64,000 bases of DNA from Pleurostoma richardsiae (lineage: Eukaryota; Ascomycota; Sordariomycetes; Calosphaeriales; Pleurostomataceae): NCBI GenBank assembly GCA_030052745.1, contig JANBVO010000068.1, forward strand, positions 53,144 to 117,143, read 5' to 3'. The translations under genes and the position numbers were made by a program. The notes under the pieces are model-generated. The model did not search any database, had not been told where the DNA came from, and worked only from the letters and a program-made list of their open reading frames with translations. Within the stretch, counting starts at the first letter, position 1. Every line of letters starts with the position of its first letter. Positions 22,468 to 34,700 of this stretch are shown here, piece by piece.

Positions 22468-23091
22468 ATGTCGCTCAAAACGCAGGAGCCAGTCATCACC
22501 AACGTCTCCGAGCTGCCCGTCGGCGAGGCCAAGTGGGTGACGCTGAAGAAGATTGAATTTGTCGATCAGGTGGGCAAGCCGCGCACGTGGGAGGCCGCCG
22601 TGCGGAAGACCAGAGGCAAAGCGGGCGTCGACGCCGTGGCGATGGGTAACATCCTGCTGCACCCCTCGCGACCACCTTCGACACTTATCGTCATTCAGTA
22701 CCGTCCGCCCCTCGACGCCTACACTGTCGAGTGGCCTGCTGGCCTCATAGATGCCGATGAGACAGCAGAGGAGGCCGCAGTACGCGAATTCAAGGAGGAG
22801 ACGGGCTATGATTGTCGCGTGCTTAGTGTCAGCCCGCCGCAGGCCGCGGATCCCGGCCTGACAAACGCCAACATGCAGCTGGTCATGGTCGAGGTGCAGC
22901 TGAAGGAGGGAGATGAAGAACCCGAGCAGCGCCTCGAGGACGGCGAGCACATCCAGCGCGTCGTCCTGCCCCTGTCCGAGTTCTACGATCGCCTGGTGGA
23001 GTACTCAAAGCAGGAGCGCATGGTGGTCGCAGCGAAATTGTTCCACTTTGCAGCTGGGATGCACTTCGCACAGACCCAAAAATATATATAG
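22468..23091 (+). CDS. Nudix hydrolase, ADP-ribose pyrophosphatase (YSA1/NUDT5-like)
   Basis: Single exon of 207 residues from the ATG at 22468, which has A at -3. The Nudix box is complete at residues 92-114: G92-x5-E98-x7-R106-E107-x2-E110-E111-x-G113. The surrounding sequence (V-E-W-P-A-G-L-I-D before the box and Q-A-A-D-P-G-L after it) is that of ADP-ribose pyrophosphatases. These split ADP-ribose to AMP and ribose 5-phosphate and need Mg2+. An in-frame upstream ATG at 22387 would add 27 residues rich in Arg and Ser with no acidic residue (M-R-L-G-C-S-G-F-T-K-V-R-R), like a mitochondrial presequence. Two start sites could give two locations. Confidence 0.92.
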   Translation: MSLKTQEPVITNVSELPVGEAKWVTLKKIEFVDQVGKPRTWEAAVRKTRGKAGVDAVAMGNILLHPSRPPSTLIVIQYRPPLDAYTVEWPAGLIDADETAEEAAVREFKEETGYDCRVLSVSPPQAADPGLTNANMQLVMVEVQLKEGDEEPEQRLEDGEHIQRVVLPLSEFYDRLVEYSKQERMVVAAKLFHFAAGMHFAQTQKYI

Positions 23092-25059
23092 CTTCCGCGT
23101 CGGTCTCTTCTTGATCCGCGCCAGAGGACGTTGCCAGCTCCTTAGACACTCACTGGAAAACGGGCCAATACTGGGCTTAAGGGGCATCTGCGACCATGAA
23201 CCCATCATCTTTATCTTTTTTTTCTGAGCATCATAAATTACTTGCCTGGTGCTATGCGTGCAATTCAGTTTGTTGGCCAAGGCCACTGACACCGTTACTG
23301 AGGACAGGAAACGTCCACCGTCTCAAACCCTACACTCCCTATCTGATCTCGGCCACCCCGAAGCAAATCCTCACCGCAAATGTCCTATTTCCTCCATGCC
23401 CCGCATCGATGTCGCTCACAAGCGTGGAAATCCTGATGAATTATCCCCAAACAGCTTCCAGACTCCGTCGACTTTATGGGAAAGAGTCTAGCTTACCGCC
23501 ATCTCGTCGTGCAGGTCGCCCTACGTCGCATGGCAATTCCATCCACGCCAGGCAAGAGGCTCACTTGCATTGCTGGTGGAGGATAACATGTTAAATGCTG
23601 ATCAGTGAGGGGCAAAGGCAAAGGGCTGGAATAAAACAACGGCCATCACCGCGCGGCCGCTGTGCTCCCCTCTGCATAAGCACAGCACATTGGCTCGACC
23701 AAGTTGAAAAATCACCGCTTACCGACAGCGGACCTTGAACGTTAGCAGATCATCTCCTCTTCTCGGGCTTGACGATGCCGGTGCCGCCACTGCTCATGTT
23801 CCGCATCTTGTTGAAGAATCGTCTCCTCACTAATAGAGATGCGGTAGGAGCCCTGATCGGGAAGGAAACTTCTTTATCTAGGTCCATTTTAACAAGGTCA
23901 TGTATTTGCTTGAGTAGGATGACGAATGTGCACAGCCCCTAAGATGTCTAGCCTATTTACTCAACAATGCCCGGGCACTAGACCGGGCGGGGATAATGCA
24001 TGCCGAGCAATCTTATAAGAAGCTGCAACCGCAAGAGGCGGCAAAACAAACAATAGCAGTAGAAGCTTGTATCGGGAGCGTTGATCTATAAGATGATGTC
24101 TTGATTATCACCTAGACTGATACTGGACTTGCTTGATTTTAAATAGACAGGCACGTATTTATATACATTCAGTAATGACTGTATTTCTATATACTAGTCT
24201 TCTATTTGTAGTGACTAGAAACAGTGCTTTTAGTAGGAGACGCGACGTTCAGGACCATTAGCTTGAGATAGTGGCCCCTTGGCAGCTGTTTCCATAACTC
24301 TTGATGTCTGGTTTCTAGGTATTGTGCATACTCATCTGCCTCTCGACCCTAAGGATTGTTCCTATTGATCTCTCATTATTTGAAAACACCATCTTTTTCC
24401 GCCGTACTGCGCGTGGGTAAAATGGACCCTGTCCTTGGGTCGATTTTGATTTACCGTTACGTCTTTGTGTAGTTCATCTATAATTGAAGCTCTTGCTTGA
24501 GAGAAGTTGAAGTAGTCAGGTTGAAGAGAGGTTTGCTTTTCATGTAACTTTCATCCAAGACACAAACAAAGTATAGCTAATTAAGGGTTTCCTACCTACC
24601 TTTAGAGATCGGTTGGGAAATGGTCGACTTGCCAATATAATCAACAAACATCCTTACAATAGATATAACTCAAACTGTATTGTTTTCTCAATCGAGAACC
24701 CGTTCATTGATTCCTAGCAACGCGTTCGAACTGCTCAATATCAGAAATATGTTGTATCAAAGTATATTCGACATTCACGCCATTGACTAATTATTAATAA
24801 TGTACACAAAGTCGACCAGAGTCAGGAAACAACGCAGTTCCTCTTTACGTAGACTGGTAACTGTGAACGACTTGATTGATTGTTTGATTCAGCGTCGCCG
24901 GCAATTCGGCATCATCATTTTGGATAGCCTTGCGTTCTTTTTTCTTCTACTTTTTCTCGAGTTCTCGCTTACTCTGGTGTCAACTTACGATTCAACTTAT
25001 ACAAATAGGCCATGTGTGTTGTTTCGAACGAAGCTTGCTTTTGCCTATCCATGCTGAGC
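23092..25059. other. intergenic, no gene seen
   Basis: Nearly 2 kb between the convergent Nudix and GH39-like genes. It turns A+T-rich after 24 kb. Small frames (23196-23594, 24800-25057, 24930-25439) lack domains and the last overlaps the glycosidase gene. Nothing supported. Confidence 0.5.
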
Positions 25060-26568
25060 TTATAGCGCAAACTCAAAAGCGTACGCCGTATATACGTCTT
25101 CCTGATAAATTGGAAACGACACAGTGTTACCACTGTAAGTATGACCATACCATCCCAGGTCAGCCGGCGAATCCAGTTCTGCGTAATGGTCGTCAGTACC
25201 TGGGAATCCCCAGGTATGGATGTTCAGCGTGCCACTCTCGGGCAAGCCAACATCTAACAGGTTCTCCATCTGGATATAAAAGGTACCCGTGGCCACTCTT
25301 GAGCCGACCAGCAGACGGACAATGTCAACATCGACAACAGCATAGACTTCACCTCGTAGGTCTGCGGTCGGTGTTGTCTGTACACGTGTGCCGGTCATAT
25401 TCAGCGCGTAGTACTTATAGACCTGCCAAGCCGGCGTAGGCCAGTAACCATCCTCTGTATAGTTGTAGGAAGTCGTGGCATCGGGTTTACCAACGAGGCC
25501 GGCTAAGAAGTCGTGAAGCGCCTCGCCAGACAGCCAGTTACCGCGCAGACCGAAAGCATCGACTCGTTCCAGTTGGGCAATCCACCACGCGCTGCCGGAG
25601 GGAACCTGCTCGGCCCAGATACCGTACTCGTTGATGTTAACAACATGGTCAGTGGCAAGGCTGTTGCTTTCCAGGACGCTCTTGTACACCGCGACAGTCG
25701 ATTGCATATCGCCTCCACCTCCCTCCATGTGCCAGCTGTATTGAGTAGGAATACTCCGGTTCTCCGCAATGAATGCAGCCCAGTTGGTCCACCACGAGTC
25801 AGAGGTGGACGGAGCGCCGGCCAAGGACGGCCCTGAAGTGGCACAGCCAGGGAGGTCCTGTCTGTAATTCCCTTGTTAGAAGGTTGATCCCGATTGTGGA
25901 CAGCGGTTATTTTGCTGGACACTCACTGAAATCGGTAATACGTCCTTCCCCACATCTCTAGGTACTGGGACTGCGCCCTGTTCCAGAATCCCGTTCCGTC
26001 TGGTTCGTTCCAGATATCGATCACGACATCGTCAAGCATGTTGTTTGCTTTCATGTCGGAAATGAGTCGAGTTAGAAACGCGTCGTAATTGGTCCAATTG
26101 CCGTCATCGCCAGGGTAGACTGCAGTAGAGGCCTGAGTCCCGTCGGCGCCCCAAATGTCGTGCGGAAGTAGAATAAAAGTGCCTCCGTACTTCCGAGTCG
26201 TGCGGTAGTTGCTCAGTGCCGACTGAAAGCGAGTCTGTACCCAACTCAGCTAAGGGAATCACAACGTCTTGAGGCCTTGCTGTACTCACCTGGTAGCCAG
26301 CGAAAGATCCAATCCATCCCTGGCCGCTGAGCTGAGCACCGCCGGCGCGATTGTACTTGAACTTAATGTCGGTGTAAAATTCATCTGGGATCTGATCCTG
26401 CTGGTCTGGAATACCGTACAGTATCCCTGAAGCGAGTTGTTGGGGGGTACCTGTGGACACATTGAAATATACCGAGGCGGTCCCTGATACAGTCGTGCGC
26501 CTGTTCAATGTCGCTGCTTCAGCTACGCTGCTCAGCAGGGGGAGCACAGCACAGAGTGGGAAGTACAT
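25060..26568 (-). CDS. Secreted GH39-like glycoside hydrolase
   Basis: Three exons (26568..26290, 26234..25927, 25861..25060) encode 462 residues. Residues 1-18 form a signal peptide (M-Y-F-P-L-C-A-V-L-P-L-L). A clan-A TIM barrel follows: P-H-D-I-W-G-A-D-G near residue 115, the acid/base motif W-N-E-P-D-G with E170, and the likely nucleophile E274 in N-E-Y-G. This pair matches GH39-type retaining enzymes. The C-terminal 140 residues look like a beta-sandwich. The first intron is 55 bp if the GTACAG acceptor is used; a 40-bp alternative at CCCTTAG would insert five residues. Substrate is not shown; xylosides or arabinosides are plausible from family and neighbours. Promoter motifs shared with the transporter and GH127 genes suggest co-regulation. 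Confidence 0.8.
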
Positions 26569-26734
26569 GTTTTTGCTTCTGCAGATTTTGACGAGGGCGG
26601 CAGATAATGTACGACATAGAAATGTTGAGCGACTTAGGTTTCATGACATGGCCGACATCCTTTTGACTCTTTTATACATCTTCAAGAACTTCCGAACGCC
26701 CTTCCAGATGGTGCAGATCTCGCCATCAGGGGCT

Positions 26735-26992
26735 CCCGGTGGGCGTTGAACGACGTGTTCCTCTCAAAGCCCCTGTCGTCACAAGAATCCCAGGGGTATG
26801 TATCCCCAGGCCGTTGTTAAAAATGCGGGGTTGCGGCCCGCGGGAAATGCCGAGACACATATCTTCCGTCCAGCCACGTTGAGGAGGCGACATAATGGCT
26901 TGTTAGCTGGCGTGCTGTAGGCAACGCCATGAAAGTCAGCTCATCTAGGGTATCATTCACTCACAACGGCTCCGGTGGGCGGCTCCGGCGGG
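26735..26992. promoter_or_regulatory. CTCCGGYGGG motifs upstream of the GH39-like gene
   Basis: Three copies lie on the plus strand: CTCCCGGTGGG around 26733-26743, CTCCGGTGGG at 26970-26979 and CTCCGGCGGG at 26983-26992. The last two are 13 bp apart. They are about 165 and 400-425 bp upstream of the ATG at 26568. Confidence 0.55.
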
Positions 26993-27535
26993 CAGATTTG
27001 GCGGGCAACCTTGATGGGCACCTGCGATGTGCGAACGGACATAGAATTGGGACCACAAAGAGGAGATATCGAATGAGTAAATTAAATCTGTAATAGAATT
27101 ACGGACTGAACAGCGATGTAGGCAAGCCAGCTAACCGTCCTCTGACCTTGCTTGATAATAGTCTGAAGTCTTGGCACGTACATCGGGTAGTAGAAACGAA
27201 GATATTTCAGCTTGCAGCTATGGCCAAGAGGCGGTACTCTAACTTTGAACGACTAAGCAGCAGGGGCACGTAGGAATTTCTTAGCGATGCATTTTTCGCG
27301 GTCGGAGGCTGCTCAAATCCGACGACAGCTGGATCACAGGTAATAATTACTTATAGAGGTACAATACGAAGACGAAGAAGACGCGAGAAAAAGAAACTTG
27401 TCTCTTCGCATTAGCACATAGCCTCTATAGCTCTCCTGAAAAGTGTCCTTTCAAAGTTCTGCAGGCGGCCAAGATCCTCTTCTGGTTCTGGGACCAGTGC
27501 ACCTCTTACTAGTCCAAGGACTTGCGACTTCAGTA
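26993..27535. other. intergenic, no gene seen
   Basis: 540 bp between the motif group and the transporter 3' end. Nothing beyond presumed untranslated DNA. Confidence 0.45.
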
Positions 27536-29523
27536 TCAAACTTGCTTCTCGTCGGGCTGGGATGGCCGGGCTTCTTGTCCCGCTTGCTCATTATGCGAGG
27601 AAGTAAGATCCTCGACCTTTCCCACATTGCTGGTCTCTTCACCCGCCGCCACGGCGTCCACCTCGCCAAAGATCTTATCCATGCGCTCCAAAGACACCCC
27701 CTTGGTCTCCGGAAGTAGAAAGATTACCGATATGAGGCACAATGTGTTGAGCCCGAACAGTAGCCAATAGCTCTTACCGCCCACCTCGTTGGTGAAGCGC
27801 GGCCACGGCTGGGTAATAGCCAGGAGGCAGGCAGTCTGACCCAGCAGTGACATACCGTAGGCCTTATCTCTCACCTCTTGAGGGAATATTTCAGACGCTA
27901 CAGCTGGTGCTATTGGCCCATTGGACCAGCAATAGGTCAGGCCGACAATGAAGAGCATGGCAACTTCAGCGACGCCAGCCGCCTTATTATCGTTGTTTGG
28001 AAATGCGGTCGTGAGCGAGGACATTATAAGTAGGGCGAGAGCCTGGATCGAGAATCCGGCGATAAGCAGGCTCCGGCGTCCGAAGCGGTCGACAGTGAAG
28101 GTGTTCACGAGTACTATGAGTAACTGTAGAACGGACTGAATGCCATTGATGGCAAGGGCTTGATGACCAGAGTTCCAGCCAAGAGACTCGTAGATCTGAT
28201 TTTGGAGAACGGTGAGACATGGTCTATGAACCTGATTGTTGAAGAAAGAAGCGCAAGGAGAGCGCAGATGAACTTACAATCGTGGCGTACATGGTCAGCG
28301 CAGCAATCCCTCCGGCTTGTCTGTGTTGACTAGGTTAGAACAAACGGCAGTAATGCCTTCCTAAGATGCAATGGTACGCACTGTAGAGCCGTCGCATAAA
28401 AGCCATAGACCAGGCGTTTACGCAAAGACTTCGACTTCAGAATGCCTCTGTAACCAGTGTCGAACTTTTTCCGATACTCGTAGGAGGAGACGATGTCATG
28501 AAACTCCAGGCTCACGTGGTCGGATTCCGGAGTGCCCATTCTCAGCTTGCAAAGCGTTGCAAGGCACTGACCCGGGTCGTCTGGATGCTTCTCGTATAGC
28601 CATCTGGGAGACTCGGGGTACCAGAACGAGACGACGAGGAAAATGATACCAATGGGAATCTGGATGAGATTCGAGACGCGCCACGCAATATTGTAGGGAT
28701 GGGTATGGAACGACATGCCGTAGCCGGCCCAGAACGCGATCAAAGTGCCAAGCTGGTAGCCAAACTGCGTTACCGTTCCAACGAATGACCCTCTCAATGT
28801 CTTCGGAGCGCACTCGGCCACTATTATTATCGATCAGAGAGAGCTTGGCAATCGTAAGAGGATTGGCCCAAGTATAGCTAAGGCTCAACGTACCATAAAG
28901 GCTGCTGGCGATGTAGATGCATCCGAAGCCGAGTCCCCTGAGTTCGAGTCAGCACAATATCGTCAATATATATTGCTTTATGCTACATACGTCAAGAGAC
29001 GTCCAAAAACGAGGACACCGTAAGTGTTTGGCACCACCTGCACCACTACGCCAATGATCATGATCTACATTACCAATGAGCTCGTGTTCCTCAAGAGATG
29101 CGGTTTCCACAAGATGGACAGGGTGCAAAACCCACAATGATCGAGATTCGAAGTGCCCAGAGACGCCCGACAAAATTCGCAAGTGTTCCCCCGATGCAGA
29201 GCTGAGCCAGGCCGGTGCTTGCCCAAGGGATGGTCGCAATCACACCGGATCTTGTGGAGTCGACGTTATAATATTCGACAAACTGCAATACGTCGTTAGA
29301 GGAGCGGACTACTCTTGGTTTGTGTAGAGTGTTGTACTTGATCGTCCGCCAAGATGACTGTCATGATACCCGCATCGTAACCTTGAAATGTGTGAGCCAC
29401 AGAGACCCAGGGCAATCCTTGTCGGAGGTTCTCACCGTTAAATGCAAGGCTGAAGACCATGCTGTACAGCAGCAACGCTGCATAGCGGTCGTTGGCCGGG
29501 AGGAAAGTTTCCATGAACCCCAT
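27536..29523 (-). CDS. MFS sugar transporter (hexose/oligosaccharide type)
   Basis: Eight exons join in frame to 524 residues: 29523..29436, 29381..29338, 29282..29136, 29064..28991, 28937..28894, 28820..28382, 28320..28278 and 28231..27536. The sugar-transporter signatures are all present: G-Y-D-A-G near the first helix, G-R-L-L-T-G-L-G-F-G after helix 3, P-E-S-P-R-W before the central loop, N-G-I-Q-S-V in helix 7, D-R-F-G-R-R after helix 8 and P-E-T-K-G-V-S-L at the C-terminus. It should be a proton-coupled importer in the plasma membrane, with twelve helices. Several introns split codons, and each chosen site restores a family motif; the first acceptor is a weak AAG. The neighbouring glycosidases suggest it takes up a pentose, a hexose or a short oligosaccharide. 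Confidence 0.9.
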
Positions 29524-29969
29524 GGTAGCGATGTGTCAAGGGGATGTCTCTAAGTTTGTCCAGTCTAAGCACTGCACTGGGACTGTAGACGCAGTTGACA
29601 ATAACGTCCTGAAAGACAGGAGGTTGACAGTCGTTTGCGCCGTGGCAGCATGCCATCAGATATATATTCTCGGACTACCCAGTAGACTTTGTCGGACCCG
29701 TATCCACTCCCGCCAGCTAGCACTGCTTCCCCGGCGGGGGCGACGGACGGGGCAGAAATATGATGCCTGACTGTCATGTGTCTTTCCCAAGTGAAGAAGG
29801 TATGGCTCCTAATTCCACACCACCCTGCCTTCTTCTTGAGCGGTCAGTGGAGCGGATCTTCGCAACTCGCCGTCATACCCCTTATTGCGGGGTGCATCCT
29901 ATCTTTGGGCCGAACGTTGCGGAGAGAGAAGTGGAGGTGTCCCGTGGTTCTCTTCCCTGTTGCCTCCAA

Positions 29970-30037
29970 CTCCGGTGGGAGAGCTATGCCACGTTTGGCG
30001 CGCTAGATTCTTCCCGCCGGAGTTAGCCCACCGGGAG
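29970..30037. promoter_or_regulatory. CTCCGGYGGG motifs upstream of the MFS transporter
   Basis: One plus-strand copy, CTCCGGTGGGA, lies at 29970-29980. Two minus-strand copies follow: CCCGCCGGAG at 30013-30022 and CCCACCGGGAG at 30027-30037. The three lie within 68 bp, roughly 450-515 bp before the transporter start. Confidence 0.6.
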
Positions 30038-31520
30038 AACTTTCTCTCAGCTAGAAAGACCTGAGGGAGCGCTATGATACCACATTAGGTTTGCACGTGA
30101 GGTTCTGGTGCTGTGCAATTGGAGACCCTTTCTTCCAGCGTGGAAACATCTGAGCATTACACAACCTCTGGGATTGCCGGCGGCGTCTGCGTCTTGAAAA
30201 CAATACGAGGACTTCGACATCAGGTCATATCGTTTCTCGGAGCAAGGACGAGAGCAGTGAGAGCGCATAGCGGGAGGCGCTCTGTGATTACTGTCAATAC
30301 ATGATATTGGATATGGTTGGGACTGGTCTAGAACCCAAGTCATGTGGACAGCGTGAGGTTTTGCTTATGAGACGCAGCCATGGTCACCCTAGATTGAATT
30401 TACTCCTTCCCGACGTCAGTCAGCTCGCAAATCTGGTAGAGCAGGGGCGGATCCCGCAAAACTACCTGCCCAATTTGATGCGGCTCTTCTACAATCGATA
30501 CGGCTAGGTGCGCAGACGGAGGAGTGTCGACGTCTAGCTTCACGAAGCCGCGGAGCTAGCTGTCTTGCTCGGCCAGCAACACCACTCCTCGACGCTCCGC
30601 AAAACCCAGATGTAAGTGGAAGTTCACACCTCGAGGGTACAGTATGCTAATCACGCCACAATCGCGGCCCTTTGTTCTCTAGTTTACAAAAGGAGAGATG
30701 ACCAAGAAAACCACGTCACAGGTTTGAGCCGCGTCGATGTCGGTCTGCATTTTACTTGCATGGATCGAAGATCTAACAGAGATGTGAGCCAGCGAGAAGG
30801 TTAGCAGCACACCGGAGCGCGTAGCATTGAGAGGGTGGAGACGCCGGTCATCAGGCACTTCATGTTCAAGCGCTAGCCGCAAAGGCACGGGAATGATGAT
30901 GCACATGTGCTGAGGCAGGACTGAAGAGCTGAATAGACTGTAGAGCTCACAACGCTCAGCATCTTGTAGGTCTTTAGAGATACAACTTATACTGGTGTAA
31001 ACAGAAATTAACGAAAGAAGCCGTGTGCGCAATTCGAGAGGACCGGCCAAAACGGGCCGTTAATCATCCTTGAGTCGCACCGTGAGCGTTATTGAGGCCG
31101 CTTCCTTCAACTAGTTTTGTCGGTTACTCTCTCATGATCTTGTCTGTGAAGTTATTTTTCACCTAAAGCGAGCGCGAACATTTCCCACCTTAACAGGCCT
31201 TCCGCCTTCCACATTGCGCGTAAGATTGGGTAGGGACAAGGATCCCTGGATGTAGCAATCGAGGAGTTTCCTGCTTCTATAACGCCATAACTGAACTACG
31301 ACGGACAGGAACGTAGTTCGTTTCCTTCTATATGAAACTCAAAGACACTGTTGGAAGCCCCAAGGCATTGCTTTGGCTCGAGAGGTTGAGCGTTGCCGCA
31401 GAATTTGTCAGGGGTTCGGGCAACTCGCGGGGGAGCCCCGAAGATCGTCGGAGAAAGTTCCTAAGCAGGGTTAAGCTCCGCCCCGTAACAATCCCCCGGA
31501 CGATGCAGCTTCTCCAACTT

Positions 31521-31550
31521 CCCCCCTCCCCCCCCCCTCTTGGCCCCCCC
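31521..31550. other. C6/C10/C7 tracts, possible G-quadruplex on minus strand
   Basis: C-runs at 31521-31526, 31528-31537 and 31544-31550 lie about 200 bp before the regulator start. The opposite strand has matching G-runs able to form a quadruplex. It may be a promoter or leader element. Confidence 0.45.
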
Positions 31551-31733
31551 TCCATCTCCCGCCCATACCAAAGGGACAGCCAGCTTATCGTATGACTCCA
31601 ATGCCTCGTGCTAAATTATAACCTAGACGTCTTCTGACCCTACAACACTGCCGTGACATGCACAACGAGCGTGTCGCCGACGTCTCTCTCTCTCCGTCTT
31701 CACCTTTCCATTCATTTTGGATATGATGTGCTA

Positions 31734-34700
31734 ATGGCATCGCCCGCTGCCGCTCGGCATCAGATATTATCGCCTGTTGATGGTATTTTCAGCAAGCACC
31801 AATGTTCGAGATGCTCGCGCGCCTTCAAGCGCCTCGAGCACTTGAAAAGGCACCAGCGCGGCCATGAGGAGCAGAACAGACTTTCTTGTTCCATTTGCTC
31901 CAAGACATTCACACGCAGGTAATTAGCTGCCAATCGGAGATGGTCTAGTGGCATGTTGAGGCTGATTACATCGCTATTTCGATACCAGCGACATTCGGAA
32001 CCGCCACGAGGCACTGCACGCACAGGACCAGCAAGCAAGTCCTGATAGAAGGCGAGCCTGCTTCGAATGTGCGCGCATAAGGGGGAGATGCAACAAGGCG
32101 GATCCGTGCATTAGATGCTCCATGAAATCTCTCACATGCGTCTATCCACGCGAAAGGCCCGCGCAGCAACGACGTCGAGCGCCCGTTTCTACTACTGTTG
32201 AACGGACAAGGCAGGCTGCACTGCCGTCTCCAGATCCAACTCCGGTAGCGCAGCAGGCGTTTCTAGGGCCGCCCAAGAGTCTCTCCCAGAACACTGAGCA
32301 CCATCAACTGCTCCTGCCGCGAACGGAGATACGGGACGTACTCCCCGGCTTGGAAGAGCCGGGGGGCATTATAGCAGGCCGTCAGTCAACAAACCAGGAT
32401 GAGGGGAAAGGCGGCCTCAGCTCAGAGTTCCAACCACAGCACAGCGGTTCTCCGCCCACTAGTCAAGCTGATGTCGGCGCCGCAACGTTTACCAGGTACA
32501 TGAATGATGCTGACGCCATTGATCTTCCGATCAACTGGCTTCCTGCCGACTACAGCATGGATGTGGATTACAGCTCGCTACTCGGTCTAGGTATGGGCGG
32601 TCCAGGACTCCTTACAGCGCCTGCGTCGGACTGGGAGAGGTCATTGGGCGGTGACGCTAGTGCCCTCCCGGCTTCGGCCTTGGAAACCGATGTGCAGCAG
32701 CCTCAGCAAATCAACCAACCCGACTACGCTTTCACCACTGGAACCCCCCGGCTGATGGACTTGGCTCCGGTATCCCCCTCTCGGGACCAGCAGGATAACA
32801 AGTCTACACCCGGTTCATACACGTCAATCACGGGTACAGTATCTACGGCATCGAGAATATCTGTCGAGTCAAACTCGCCTCGTCTGCTAGCTCACGGAGG
32901 CATATACGCCACCAGCACAAACGGATCCAGAATTCCATGTACCGCTCGGACGAAGAAGAGTGCAATGATCATATGGGGCTCCACGCAGATACCGCCTGTC
33001 TCCGAGGACATGCCTGCGCTGCCCGGTGATGATCACGATCAAGACAGCCTTGAATTTCCGGACCTGAGCTGTCTCTCATGTCCCCCTTTCGAAAGGGGAT
33101 CTCATCCAAAAGGCATAGATACAGACACCTATTCTGTGATTGCCTCTCACTTCAGGCGACTATGCCTTGATAGCAATGGCTTCTATCCCGTGTATGCAAC
33201 TCACGAGTTTCCCAGCTCTGGATACCTCAACTTCTTCATACATTTGTTTTTCGAAAACTTTGACCCAATCTTACCCGTATATAACGCCAAGGTCACCAAC
33301 CTGAATAAGCACTGGATTCTTGCTTTGGCTGTTGCAGCTATCGGCTCTCACTATACGGAGACAGAGGAGTTCTCGCAGTGCATAATCCCTATCCACGAGT
33401 TTCTGCGTCGAGCTCTTGCCGTTGAATTCGAAACCGCAGATCTTTCTCCGTCTTCCCTGCCATTGATCCAAGCGATGTTGCTAAGCCAGCTCGGAATGAT
33501 GTACTACGGTTCTCGGAGACTGAGGTCTCTAGCGAAGGCGCGGCGCAGCATTCTAGCCGATGCGGCGACTAGCATGAGACTTCTGGGACCGGATATACAC
33601 ACCGAGGGGGTGCTGACAGGTCATGTGCAGCGGTCGAGTCCCATTTCTGGGCCGTCGCTCGAAGCCTCCTGGAGGCAATGGTTGCTCGAGGAGGCAAGAC
33701 GCCGTCTTGGGTATGCTATTTGGGCAAGTCATCCCCATCCCCTAGCTACAGCCTTATAAAAGCAGGGACTAACAGAAAGGAAACCAAAGCTGATGGATTG
33801 TATGTCAGTCTACCACTTTAGACTTCGGCCTCTATTGTCTCTCGAATCGGCGCAGTGCGAGCTACCCCACGACGAACTCTGGAGCGCTCAGACTGCTGAA
33901 GAATGGTCTAGAAAATACAAATGTCGTGAAAGTAAGCATCTTACCTAGCCATGTATCTCAAGGACCTGACTAAGGGGATTCGGTAATGGAAGGAAACCCG
34001 TCGCTTGCGCTTGCTGTCCATAAGCTCTTCTTGGAACGGCAAATGAAAGCCGACTTGGGCGAGTACAGTAACTTGCTCCTACTCCACGGTGTCTATCAAG
34101 AAGTCTTCAAGGTCAAAGACTACTTCAACAGAGAGCTCTCCACATGGACTCCGTCGGTCCCAGAACTAAACGATGCTGGCACCAGCGGGCTAGAGACTGG
34201 CAACGCCTCGGCTCTAGGGCGCCGCAGCACTTTCGAGAGCTGGCGAAGTGCCGCCATGGACTGTGTCGACGTTTTGCACTGGTCTGCCAACGGTGTTGTG
34301 GCTCAGCTCCTGGGAGCGGAGCATGCAACCGTCCTCCACCTTCAGTTCTCTCGGGTGGTTCTCTGGTCGCCGTATGAGAAGGTACAGGAAATAGCCGCCT
34401 ATCTCGCGAGTTTAACCGAAAGGTCAGAACTTCAAGATTCGGGGGGAGCCTCGATGGAGGCTGCGATTCAGGCGGAGAGCGAAGTCTTGCAATGGGCGCA
34501 GATGGATGAGGTTTGCCTTTCCCAGTACCCCTCCCTGATATTACCCGTGGGCCTCATTGCAGCCTTTGCTTTGAGCTTTATATGCTTGCGTTATTGGCTC
34601 TGCGCCACGACTATCATAATGGTACCCGACGGCTAATGTATATGCTTGACTCATAGCACAAAGCACGCCTCGCCGCTCTTCACTGTGGCTGTTTCTTCTG

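Larger units (their letters stand above)
29524..31733. other. divergent promoter region of transporter and regulator
   Basis: 2.2 kb between the divergent transporter and transcription-factor genes. It holds the CTCCGGYGGG motif group at 29970-30037 and a C-rich tract at 31521-31550. Short frames in it have no domains. Confidence 0.5.

Noticed and set aside
22393-22950. 185-codon open frame antisense to the Nudix gene
   Set aside because: Shadow of the G+C-rich coding strand, which carries a complete Nudix box.
17109-23091. Secondary-metabolite cluster around the methyltransferase
   Set aside because: No polyketide synthase, peptide synthetase, terpene cyclase or cytochrome P450 is present nearby.
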